A DNA stretch of 11,364 nt. Source: Candidatus Woesearchaeota archaeon (GTDB taxonomy: Archaea > Nanobdellota > Nanobdellia > Woesearchaeales > GW2011-AR4). This document shows positions 5,327 to 11,364 of this stretch, one piece after another. The DNA is taken from assembly GCA_016185915.1 (NCBI GenBank), contig JACPMP010000126.1:1-11364 (forward strand), written 5' to 3'. Made by a program: the position numbers and the translations under genes. Under the pieces are notes generated by a model, which did not search any database, was not told the origin of the DNA, and worked only from the letters and a program-made list of their open reading frames with translations. Position 1 is the first letter of the stretch. Every line of letters begins with the position of its first letter.

Positions 5327-5782
5327 ATGCCAGAGCTAAAAATCCTCAACAACAAGGAAATCAAAGAAATTCTTGAATTAATCGGAAGACAATGGGGTGC
5401 TAAAATTAAATTGGATTATGGTTTTTTAAAAAATAACAAAAACAGAATTTTCATTATTAGCAAGGACATTTCAAGGATAGATATTTCAAAATTACGGCTT
5501 AACTCTGTCGGAATGTATTTTTGCGAAGTAGATAACGCTGGAATCAGATTAAGCATCGAAGGGAGCCAAATTGTTGGGCCAAAAGCGACAAAGAATATTG
5601 TCGAGCTTAATGAAGAAGAAACAAAAAAATGGTTTAAAGGCGAAGATTTGGAAAAACAATGCCAAAATTGCAATGGTTTTGTTATATTAAAAAATAAAAA
5701 TGATTTCCTAGGAAATGGAAAATATGCCAATGGCAGAATTTTGAATTATGTTGGCAAAACTAGAAGGATTAACATAACATAA
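5327..5782 (+). CDS. PUA-domain RNA-binding protein (NIP7 / NOL1-NOP2-Sun C-terminal type)
   Basis: This 151-residue protein has a pre-PUA domain at about residues 1-75, containing K-L-D-Y-G-F-L-K, the I-S-K-D-I-S-R-I-D segment, S-K-L-R-L-N-S-V-G and G-I-R-L-S-I-E-G-S-Q. A PUA domain follows at about 85-151 (W-F-K-G-E-D-L near 102-108, N-D-F-L-G-N-G-K at 125-132, K-T-R-R-I at the end). The arrangement matches stand-alone archaeal proteins related to the RNA-binding tail of rRNA m5C methyltransferases and to NIP7. The likely role is binding rRNA or tRNA during modification or ribosome assembly. No methyltransferase domain is attached. A CxxC at 112/115 in the PUA part is not a usual family feature. 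ATG 5327 fits the TATA box at 5289-5296. The gene converges on the DUF371 gene with a 3-nt gap. Confidence 0.82.
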   Translation: MPELKILNNKEIKEILELIGRQWGAKIKLDYGFLKNNKNRIFIISKDISRIDISKLRLNSVGMYFCEVDNAGIRLSIEGSQIVGPKATKNIVELNEEETKKWFKGEDLEKQCQNCNGFVILKNKNDFLGNGKYANGRILNYVGKTRRINIT

Positions 5783-5785
5783 AAC

Positions 5786-6202
5786 TCAAATTTTATTTAA
5801 TATTATGCTTATTTTACTGTTTTTGTCTTTTAAAAAATCAATTAATTGTTTATTCAACTCAAAAGCAGCCTTATCAGCCCTTATTGCAAAAGTTCTTTCT
5901 GAAACAAAATCTGTTTTTCTGATTACAAATTCCTTATTGCTGTTAAATTCAGGATTTAGCTTGGCATATATTGTTTCTTTTATTTTCGTTGGTTTTGATA
6001 TTGTTTGTATTGTTATCATAATGTCTTGTTTATTTTTTAATGATTTGATAAATTTTTTTAATAATGGCAATGAAAAATCAGCATTAACGCCAGCAATGCA
6101 GTCCCCTCTTAAGCTAAGCTCATCATCTTTTGTAAATTCTAATGTTGTTTTGTGTGTTCCAAGAATGTTTGGATGGCCGTAAGCATTGAATTTGTAATAC
6201 AT
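5786..6202 (-). CDS. DUF371 family protein (COG2090)
   Basis: This 138-residue protein belongs to a family of small proteins of unknown function found almost only in archaea. The hallmarks are G-H-P-N-I-L-G-T-H-K-T-T-L-E-F-T (9-24), R-G-D-C-I-A-G-V (32-39), and the C-terminal run R-K-T-D-F-V-S-E-R-T-F-A-I-R-A-D-K-A-A. The length is normal and no residue looks lost. Conserved histidine, threonine, aspartate and cysteine residues suggest a binding or catalytic pocket, but no reaction is established. The minus-strand TATA-like TTTTAAAAATAAA (6229-6217) lies 15-27 nt before ATG 6202, consistent with a leaderless start. Solo hairpin E begins just beyond that promoter on the opposite strand. Confidence 0.88.
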   Translation of the reverse strand: MYYKFNAYGHPNILGTHKTTLEFTKDDELSLRGDCIAGVNADFSLPLLKKFIKSLKNKQDIMITIQTISKPTKIKETIYAKLNPEFNSNKEFVIRKTDFVSERTFAIRADKAAFELNKQLIDFLKDKNSKISIILNKI

Positions 6203-6216
6203 TTTATTTTTGAGGA

Positions 6217-6229
6217 TTTATTTTTAAAA
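6217..6229 (-). promoter_or_regulatory. TATA box of the DUF371 gene
   Basis: On the minus strand, TTTTAAAAATAAA is centred about 22 nt before the ATG at 6202. Confidence 0.45.
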
Positions 6230-6232
6230 TTT

Positions 6233-6262
6233 GTGCCGAGGGCACGGATTGAATTTATATTT
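6233..6262 (+). repeat. Solo hairpin repeat E with TATA-like tail
   Basis: GTGCC-GAG-GGCAC (6233-6245) is followed by G and then GATTGAATTTATATTT (6247-6262), a tail identical to that of solo copy A. No first hairpin precedes it and no plus-strand gene follows, so here the TATA-like tail is unlikely to serve as a promoter. The remaining 6263-6380 is AT-rich and I see nothing recognisable in it. Confidence 0.65.
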
Positions 6263-6380
6263 CATTAAAATTTAGCTGATCTTTCAAGTTAAGTCAACAA
6301 CAATCTTTTAGTTATACTTTAGTTTCTTTCACAACGCATTAAACTATTTTTACCATTAAAATTTTCAAAAATCCAAAAAA

Positions 6381-7226
6381 TTACTTTACCAATAGACTTT
6401 GCAGATAATCCTTCTTCATCTTGAATCCATTCTTCTTAGCCAATTTTTCAATCCCATTTACAAAATTACTGCCGTATTGTGCAGCTTGCTTTTTGCGCCA
6501 TGCAAACTCTTTCTTTAAGCCAATGAATTCTGCCGCTTCCCTTAAAATAATCTTCTTGTTGTTTTTATCCAGCTTGAGCATAGGATGAACGTTCATAGCA
6601 ATTTTTATTAACTCCTTATCAAGAAAAGGAGTTCTCAGATCTACTCCAAGTTGCTTTGCAATTGTGAAATCTCTTGTCAAATCCCTTTTCCGCATATTTT
6701 TCAATCCATTCCAGCATTCTTTATGCAATGCCTCAAAATTATTTTCTTTTAATGCTTCTTCATGCCTTTGATAGCCTGCAAATATCTCTTCGCTTCCTAA
6801 ACCACCAAACAAAATATTATTTCCATCTGACAATGCCAATTTGCCAGCAGAATATAAAACAGAACCAACACTAGCTTTTACAATGTCAGCATCACCCAAT
6901 ATCTTGATTACACTTTTCAAAATATTTTCAAATTCATCTAAACTCAAAATTTTATATTTAAAATTGAATCCATACTCATTGGCAACTTTTTTTGCCCATG
7001 CAATATCATCTGAGTTTTCAATTCCAACAGTATAGCAAGTAAAGTTGCACTTAAGCTGTTTTGAAACAAAAGCTATTAATATTACAGCTTCGGCTAACTC
7101 TCTTTTAGCCCTTTCATTATTAGTTTCAAGCTCATCAAAATCATTCTCTAAACCATTTACAAACTTTACCCATAAATCTTCCGGGATAAGTTTACCTTCC
7201 TTGACAATGCCTAAAACTTGCGTCAT
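6381..7226 (-). CDS. Asparagine-synthetase-like (ATP-pyrophosphatase fold) protein lacking the PP-loop
   Basis: This 281-residue protein matches the synthetase half of the asparagine synthetase family and has no glutaminase domain. The second nucleotide-site motif is clear, G-G-L-G-S-E-E-I-F-A-G-Y (141-152), in a form I associate with archaeal members. D-L-R-T-P-F-L-D-K-E-L follows later. Also typical is C-Y-T-V-G-I-E-N-S-D-D-I-A-W-A-K-K-V-A (64-82). The ATP-binding PP-loop (S-G-G-x-D-S), which should lie between the helix ending L-A-E-A-V (48) and I-A-F-V-S-K-Q-L (51-58), is absent; the two segments are joined directly near 7078-7086. The frame is intact, so the loss is in-frame. The protein may be an inactive relative, or the window may carry a small deletion. 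TTTTTAAAAAT at 7248-7258 supports ATG 7226. Confidence 0.75.
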   Translation of the reverse strand: MTQVLGIVKEGKLIPEDLWVKFVNGLENDFDELETNNERAKRELAEAVILIAFVSKQLKCNFTCYTVGIENSDDIAWAKKVANEYGFNFKYKILSLDEFENILKSVIKILGDADIVKASVGSVLYSAGKLALSDGNNILFGGLGSEEIFAGYQRHEEALKENNFEALHKECWNGLKNMRKRDLTRDFTIAKQLGVDLRTPFLDKELIKIAMNVHPMLKLDKNNKKIILREAAEFIGLKKEFAWRKKQAAQYGSNFVNGIEKLAKKNGFKMKKDYLQSLLVK

Positions 7227-7247
7227 AATTTTAGTGTAATTGACCGA

Positions 7248-7258
7248 TTTTTAAAAAT
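7248..7258 (-). promoter_or_regulatory. TATA box of the asparagine-synthetase-like gene
   Basis: The palindromic A/T run TTTTTAAAAAT on the minus strand is centred 27 nt before ATG 7226. It directly abuts the inverted repeat at 7261-7311. Confidence 0.5.
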
Positions 7259-7260
7259 GT

Positions 7261-7317
7261 TTAGTTGGAAAACATTAATCTCAACAATATAGTGTAAATG
7301 TTTTCTACTAAGTTGAG
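7261..7317. promoter_or_regulatory. Inverted repeats in the divergent promoter region, possible operator
   Basis: TTAGT-TG-GAAAACATT (7261-7276) is repeated inverted as AATGTTTTC-T-ACTAA (7297-7311), giving 14 matching positions around one small mismatch. A second pair, CTCAAC (7280-7285) and GTTGAG (7312-7317), interleaves with it. TAGTGTAA also occurs directly repeated at 7232-7239 and 7290-7297. The block lies between the TATA boxes of two divergent genes, one of which encodes a DNA-binding protein, so it could be an autoregulatory site. That role is inferred from position only. Confidence 0.4.
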
Positions 7318-7337
7318 TTACTACTTTAGAATAGAAA

Positions 7338-7347
7338 AATTTAAAAA
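7338..7347 (+). promoter_or_regulatory. TATA box of the multi-HTH gene
   Basis: TTTAAAAA at 7340-7347 is centred about 33 nt before ATG 7376, predicting a leader of about 5 nt. It lies inside the reading frame that would follow the upstream ATG at 7298, which argues for the shorter protein. Confidence 0.5.
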
Positions 7348-7375
7348 TGGAAGCGATTTCGCCTTTGTTGTAACA

Positions 7376-8104
7376 ATGGTTAGTAATATTCCTTATTCAG
7401 TTTTATTGGGAAGTGCAGAGAATTTAGGTAGACAATATGGTGCCTTATTGAAGAAATTACAATTAGAAAGGGGGGAGCTTTCAGAAAGGTTGGGAATCGT
7501 TGAAGGTGATGTGAAAGGACTTGAAGGGGTTACAGTCGACACGGCTCATCAATTGGGTTTTGCTTTGTTGTGTGGAGATCATGCTGCTGTTACGAAAGTT
7601 TTACAAACTTATAAATTTCAATTAGAGGGATACGAAGGTAAATATCCATCTAAACCAACAGAAAAAGAACTAACAGAAATAACGGAAAAACCAAAAGAGG
7701 ATCCAACAGCTCGTGTTAGAAATTATATTGCAAGTCATCCAGAAATTAATTATATATTCGTTCCTTCTCAAATGTCAAGAGAGTTAAGAATTAGTAGTCA
7801 CATACCTTACCGCATATTAAAGAATATGGGGGGATTCAGAAAAATTGAGCATGAGGGAAGAGTAGCGTATAAAAGAACAGGTTTACAAACACAAACTCCT
7901 AAAGAATATGAAGGTAGTCTTAGCGATGCTGTTAGGAAGTATGTTAGAGCAAGGTCTAGAGTGGATGAATTCAATCCTGATGAAACGTCAAGGTATTTTA
8001 GAGTGCGTACAGGTCCGGTTTATAAGATATATAGAAGTATCCCTCATTTGACAGAAAAGAAAACATCAGAAGGGAAAACAAGATTTGTCAGAAAAAAGAA
8101 ATGA
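7376..8104 (+). CDS. Putative DNA-binding protein with an Xre-like HTH and two winged-helix-like repeats
   Basis: With ATG 7376 the protein has 242 residues; an in-frame ATG at 7298 would add 26 but lies upstream of the TATA box. Residues 17-66 resemble a Cro/C1 helix-turn-helix (G-A-L-L-K-K-L-Q-L-E-R-G-E-L-S-E-R-L-G-I). A charged linker with many Lys, Glu, Pro and Thr covers 85-111. Residues 114-167 and 185-240 look like a duplicated winged-helix unit: both open V-R-[NK]-Y-[IV], have S-R-[EY]-[LF]-R-[IV]-R/S in the middle, a later Y-[RK]-I, and a basic beta-like end. No enzyme motif is visible. The gene is divergent from the asparagine-synthetase-like gene across an inverted repeat, which suggests a local regulator. 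The family is not one I can name. Confidence 0.6.
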   Translation: MVSNIPYSVLLGSAENLGRQYGALLKKLQLERGELSERLGIVEGDVKGLEGVTVDTAHQLGFALLCGDHAAVTKVLQTYKFQLEGYEGKYPSKPTEKELTEITEKPKEDPTARVRNYIASHPEINYIFVPSQMSRELRISSHIPYRILKNMGGFRKIEHEGRVAYKRTGLQTQTPKEYEGSLSDAVRKYVRARSRVDEFNPDETSRYFRVRTGPVYKIYRSIPHLTEKKTSEGKTRFVRKKK

Positions 8105-8117
8105 CATTCAGAAATCC

Positions 8118-8125
8118 TTAAATAC
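8118..8125 (+). promoter_or_regulatory. TATA box of the small helical protein gene
   Basis: TTAAATAC is centred about 25 nt before ATG 8147, immediately after the stop of the upstream gene at 8104. It points to separate, leaderless transcription. Confidence 0.5.
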
Positions 8126-8146
8126 TAATACTTTTTCTTATCTTTG

Positions 8147-8365
8147 ATGCCAAAAGAGCAAATCAGCAAAGATGAGCAGATAGGTTTTCATAAGGGGGCA
8201 TTGACTACATTAGCAAAAGAAAGAGAAGAAATGCTGAAGATTTTGTCAATAGTAGAGCAATTGATGCAGATGCACATCAAAAGTTTGCAAGATTTGGGCG
8301 TTGACCTTCAAAAAGCAGCGCAACAGACAAAGGCAAAAAAACCAATTGAGGATGCTTTAAGATAA
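8147..8365 (+). CDS. Small helical protein of unknown function
   Basis: This 72-residue protein starts at ATG 8147; the TTG codon just before it is not needed given the TATA spacing. It is almost entirely alpha-helical by composition. Charged and hydrophobic residues alternate in a pattern that could form a short coiled coil or helical hairpin (residues 13-60, K-G-A-L-T-T-L-A-K-E-R-E-E-M and L-M-Q-M-H-I-K-S-L-Q-D-L-G-V). The tail is rich in Lys, Ala and Gln. There is no cysteine, signal peptide or membrane segment. Its own TATA box, a good start and an intact frame between real genes make it probably genuine. I do not recognise the family. It converges on the coiled-coil protein gene, 21 nt away. 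Confidence 0.65.
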   Translation: MPKEQISKDEQIGFHKGALTTLAKEREEMLKILSIVEQLMQMHIKSLQDLGVDLQKAAQQTKAKKPIEDALR

Positions 8366-8386
8366 AAATCAGTTTTAAATAAAAAA
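8366..8386. terminator. Short AT-rich convergent intergenic stretch, probable oligo-T terminators
   Basis: The 21 nt between two convergent stops are almost all A and T. Just after the minus-strand stop (8387-8389) there is a run of six T on the minus strand (8386-8381), the usual archaeal termination signal. On the plus strand TTTT occurs at 8373-8376. There is no stable hairpin. Confidence 0.4.
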
Positions 8387-11364
8387 TTATCTCATTAATC
8401 TATTATATAATTCCATCAGTTCACCATAAGCATCTTTTTTCTCTTCGTAGCTTAAAGCAACATACAGATTTCTTGCCTCAATATAAAATTCCTTTGCTTT
8501 AGAAATATCATTGTTGCCAATGGCATCTTTTACATCATGCAAAACCTTATAAAATTTTTCGAGTTTTTTGCCCTTTACAGCACTTTTTTTCTCAGGTTTT
8601 TTTTCCTCAAACTTTTCTTTAACTTCCTTTAATCTAATTTCTGGCTTTTTTTTATTAAACAAACTTTCAAACCATTTTGCTTTCTTTTCTTCTGGAGTTT
8701 CTTTCTTTAATTCTTTCTTCCTCTCTGATTCATCTTGTTGCTTTCTTCTTTCTTCTTCGGTTCTCTGTCTTTCAAATTCTTTTTGTTTTCTTTTCCCTTC
8801 TCCATGCCTTGTTTTTTGCTCTCCCCTTTCTATGCCTTTCTTTTGAATTATATTTTCATAGCCAGATATTAAATTACTAAAGAAACTAAAACCAGCCTTT
8901 AGCTCTGATCTAAGTCTTGATAATTCTGAGCCAAGTTGTTCATTCTCTTTTTCAATGCTCTCAAGCTTTTGCCCTCTTTTTTGTATTTCCTTATCTTTAT
9001 CCAATAAATTTTTTGGAGCATGTTCCTTTTCAAGCAATACTTGCTGCTTCTGGCTTTGCAAATCAGCGATTGCTTGCTTTATCTCATTCTGTTCTTCGTT
9101 TATTTCCTTCAAAGATTTTTTGTAATTATCGTCTATTTCCTTCTTTTCATTAGTTTCTTTTATGCCGTATTTTTTTATTTCTTCTTCCAAATTTTGCTCT
9201 TCAAGCTTAAGCTTAGCCTTTATCTCTAATCTTCTCCATTTCTCAGTACCCTTTCTTTTAGCTGGACTTAATTTGCTTAAGTCATTTTCTAGGTCTTTCA
9301 CTAATGAAGTTTGTTTTGCTGCTAGTTTTGCTTTTAGCTCTTTTATTTTTGAATCTCTCTCATTTTTTTCGTTTTCATGCTTTTTGCTTAATTCTTCAAT
9401 CTGTTTTTTGTAATTTTCAAATAGAGATTTTTTTTGTAGATTCAGTTCTTTATTGTGCTTTGACTTATTGAGAATTTCATCATCAATTTTCTTTATATTA
9501 GCATCAGTTTGATTTGTGCTGTTATCTATAAGCTTTTTTTCAGATTCCAACTTCCTCAATTCAGAATTCAGCGAATCAATAGTTGATTTATTTTTGTTTA
9601 GTTTTTCTTCAATCTGCTTTATCTCTTCAAGTTTCTGGGTCTTTGTTTGTTCTTGCTCTTGTTTCTCTAACTCTTTCTGCCTTTTTTCTTGCTCTTCCTT
9701 TCTTTTCCTTTCCTCTTCTAGTTTCCTTTTTTCTTCTAAAATCCTTCTTTGCTCTTCTTCTTTTCTCTTTTGTTCAAGCTCTTTTTGCTTTTTTAGTTCC
9801 TCTTCTCTTCTCTCTTTTTCCTCTTCTGCTTTTTGTTTTTCCAGTTCTTTCTGCCTTTTTATCCCTTCTTGCCTTTTTTGTTCTTCCTGCTTTTTTTTCT
9901 CTTCCTCAATCTGCTTTTTCCTTCTCTCTTCTTCTTTTCGTTTTTCCTCAAGTTCTCCTTTTCTTTTTAACTCTTCTTCCTCTTTTCTCTTTTGCTCAAG
10001 AAGTCTTTGCTTTTCCAATTCTTTTTTCTTTTGCTCAATTTCTTTCTGTTTTCTTAACACTTCTTCTTGTCTTAATCTTTCTTGCCTTTCTTTTTCCTTT
10101 TGCAAAGCAATTCGTTTCTTTTCTTCAGGTGTTTTATACAAACCAACTTTATGGAAGAATTCTTTTATTTTTTGTTTTCTTTCTTTTGATAACTTCTCTC
10201 TTTCTAAATCTTTTATTCTCTGTTCATCATATCTTCTTTTTATTTCTTCTTTTCGCCTTTCTTCTCCTTTCTTTAATTCTTCTTTCTTCTCAATTTTTTT
10301 TGCAAGTTGATTTTTTTGTTTATATAATTCTAATAACTTGCCATATACCTCTTGTTTTTCTACATTAGATAAACCGAGATATAATTCGTTTGCTTTAACA
10401 TATAGCTTATTTAATTTAGAAATGTCTTTTTTGTCTATGGCTTTCTTTGATTCATTCAAAATATTATAAAATTCCTTGAGTTCGTCGCTTGGACTTATTT
10501 TTTCATATCCTAATTTTGCAAATTTTTGCAATTTTTCTTCAGATATTTTTTGCAGTTCTTCCTCTCTTTCTAACCTTTCTTCTTCAGCTTTTTTTCTTTC
10601 TCGTTCTTTCTTCCAATTTCCAATTTTGTTTTTTATTTTTGTAAAAACACTTATTTTTGCAACTTTTTCAGCTCTTTCAGTTACTGCTTTCTCTTTTCTT
10701 TTTCTAGGCAATGTGACAACACCAGTAACTTTCTCGTACAAGTATGCGCCAATAAAAAAGTAGAAGTATGCAGTTAAAGCAAACAATAGAAGTATTGTCG
10801 TTAATGACAGTCCTAGGCATAAAATACTATTTTTGCAAAACTGGACAAAGTTTGCCTCAGCTTCTGGACCAACCACATCAAACAAATAGCTCGCTGTTCC
10901 GATTGAATTGCCAAATTTTGCTTGCGCAGCAAAAACATACGGGCCTGGCTTCAAATTTTTAGGCACAGATATTGTCTTGAAGAAAGAAGCTTGGGTTTTT
11001 ACAACAACAGTCTCGCTTTCAGTCAAAATTGTATTGCCATTCATATCTTTAACAAAGTATTCAACATCAACATTGGCTGATTCTATACTTTGAAGATTAA
11101 ACAAGCGCACCTCGATTGTTGTGTCAGAGCCCTGCTTAACCCTTCTTTCAATTGCAACTGGGTTGAGGTTCATGTCAAAAAGCACATTCTTTGTTTCAAT
11201 CTCAACAACTATAGGAACGCCTTTAGTTGCTTTTTCAGATTTAACAATTAATTTGCCAACATAAACCCCCGGCTGCTGTTCTATTTTTTGATTTTCATCA
11301 AAAGAAGAAAAATTTAAAGTGACAATTTTTGTTTTGCTTGTCTTTATAGTGAAAGAATTTGAAT
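8387..11364 (-). CDS. Membrane-anchored long coiled-coil protein with Ig-like outer domain, 5' end outside the window
   Basis: The frame is open to the right edge, leaving 991 visible residues; the GTG at 11185 is internal because beta-rich sequence continues in frame before it. Visible residues 1-165 look like extracellular beta-sandwich repeats (V-V-V-E-I-type strands, G-P-Y-V-F-A-A-Q-A). One membrane helix lies at about 178-205, followed by R-K-R-K, so the N-terminus is outside and the rest is inside. A helical unit at 293-349 is repeated as the last 58 residues (934-991): F-Y-x-[IV]-L, D-I-S-K, [AE]-x-x-L-Y-x-[AG]-L-S, a central Y-G-[KE]-L-[LM]-E-L-Y. Between them are roughly 580 residues of K/E/R/Q-rich coiled coil or single alpha-helix. 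It may link the envelope to an intracellular structure; the family is not one I can name. Confidence 0.75.
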   Translation of the reverse strand, partial: SNSFTIKTSKTKIVTLNFSSFDENQKIEQQPGVYVGKLIVKSEKATKGVPIVVEIETKNVLFDMNLNPVAIERRVKQGSDTTIEVRLFNLQSIESANVDVEYFVKDMNGNTILTESETVVVKTQASFFKTISVPKNLKPGPYVFAAQAKFGNSIGTASYLFDVVGPEAEANFVQFCKNSILCLGLSLTTILLLFALTAYFYFFIGAYLYEKVTGVVTLPRKRKEKAVTERAEKVAKISVFTKIKNKIGNWKKERERKKAEEERLEREEELQKISEEKLQKFAKLGYEKISPSDELKEFYNILNESKKAIDKKDISKLNKLYVKANELYLGLSNVEKQEVYGKLLELYKQKNQLAKKIEKKEELKKGEERRKEEIKRRYDEQRIKDLEREKLSKERKQKIKEFFHKVGLYKTPEEKKRIALQKEKERQERLRQEEVLRKQKEIEQKKKELEKQRLLEQKRKEEEELKRKGELEEKRKEEERRKKQIEEEKKKQEEQKRQEGIKRQKELEKQKAEEEKERREEELKKQKELEQKRKEEEQRRILEEKRKLEEERKRKEEQEKRQKELEKQEQEQTKTQKLEEIKQIEEKLNKNKSTIDSLNSELRKLESEKKLIDNSTNQTDANIKKIDDEILNKSKHNKELNLQKKSLFENYKKQIEELSKKHENEKNERDSKIKELKAKLAAKQTSLVKDLENDLSKLSPAKRKGTEKWRRLEIKAKLKLEEQNLEEEIKKYGIKETNEKKEIDDNYKKSLKEINEEQNEIKQAIADLQSQKQQVLLEKEHAPKNLLDKDKEIQKRGQKLESIEKENEQLGSELSRLRSELKAGFSFFSNLISGYENIIQKKGIERGEQKTRHGEGKRKQKEFERQRTEEERRKQQDESERKKELKKETPEEKKAKWFESLFNKKKPEIRLKEVKEKFEEKKPEKKSAVKGKKLEKFYKVLHDVKDAIGNNDISKAKEFYIEARNLYVALSYEEKKDAYGELMELYNRLMR

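Noticed and set aside
5805..6182. 125-codon plus-strand open frame, hydrophobic
   Set aside because: It lies entirely antisense to the well-recognised DUF371 gene and has no family resemblance of its own.
7298..7375. N-terminal extension of the multi-HTH protein from ATG 7298
   Set aside because: The best TATA box (7340-7347) lies within this stretch, and the extension has no conserved look. ATG 7376 is the better start.
8568..10763. Long plus-strand open frames of Ser/Phe/Leu opposite the coiled-coil gene
   Set aside because: They are the antisense of a Lys/Glu/Arg-rich helix, whose codons read as TTT, CTT and TCT on the other strand. There are no promoters, no domain patterns, and several overlapping frames are open at once.

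Overview
The window is AT-rich chromosomal DNA from an archaeon. The evidence is a set of archaeal information-processing genes (aIF5B, aEF-1beta with its Zn-ribbon partner, Trm1, a DUF371 protein, a PUA protein) and repeated TATA-box promoters sitting 22-33 nt upstream of start codons, as expected for leaderless or nearly leaderless transcripts. Small proteins, very low GC and the large lysine/glutamate-rich membrane protein resemble DPANN archaea of the Woesearchaeota/Pacearchaeota type. That placement is inferred from style, not from a marker search.

Layout. 1-849: the 3' end of an OsmC-family gene, then a tight Zn-ribbon/aEF-1beta pair. 849-1595: a convergent PEGA-domain lipoprotein whose stop codon overlaps that of aEF-1beta. 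1596-1938: a 343-nt gene-free interval carrying two head-to-head copies of a structured two-hairpin repeat plus a solo hairpin. 1939-3003: trm1 (minus strand). 3004-3268: a gene-free interval with a nearly mirror-symmetric set of inverted repeats and the aIF5B promoter. 3269-5035: aIF5B. 5036-5326: a third two-hairpin copy plus a solo hairpin in front of a PUA-domain gene (5327-5782). 5786-6202: a convergent DUF371 gene. 6203-6380: a third solo hairpin. 6381-7226: an asparagine-synthetase-like protein with no recognisable PP-loop. 7376-8104: a divergent multi-HTH DNA-binding protein. 8147-8365: a small helical protein. 8387-11364: the C-terminal 991 residues of a membrane-anchored coiled-coil protein whose 5' end lies beyond the window.

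Most genes serve translation: initiation (aIF5B), elongation (aEF-1beta), tRNA modification (Trm1), and RNA or ribosome binding (Zn-ribbon, PUA). The lipoprotein and the coiled-coil protein belong to the cell envelope.

The most unusual content is non-coding. Three copies of an approximately 80-nt element (1741-1821 minus, 1829-1912 plus, 5160-5237 plus) share a constant 10-nt loop on a stem whose sequence differs in every copy but still pairs. They also share symmetric GA/GA mismatches and a second hairpin ending in GATTRAA. Three solo versions of the second hairpin lie nearby, two of them exactly 39 nt downstream of a full copy. This pattern suggests a structured RNA or a single-strand-DNA mobile repeat. 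I do not recognise the family.
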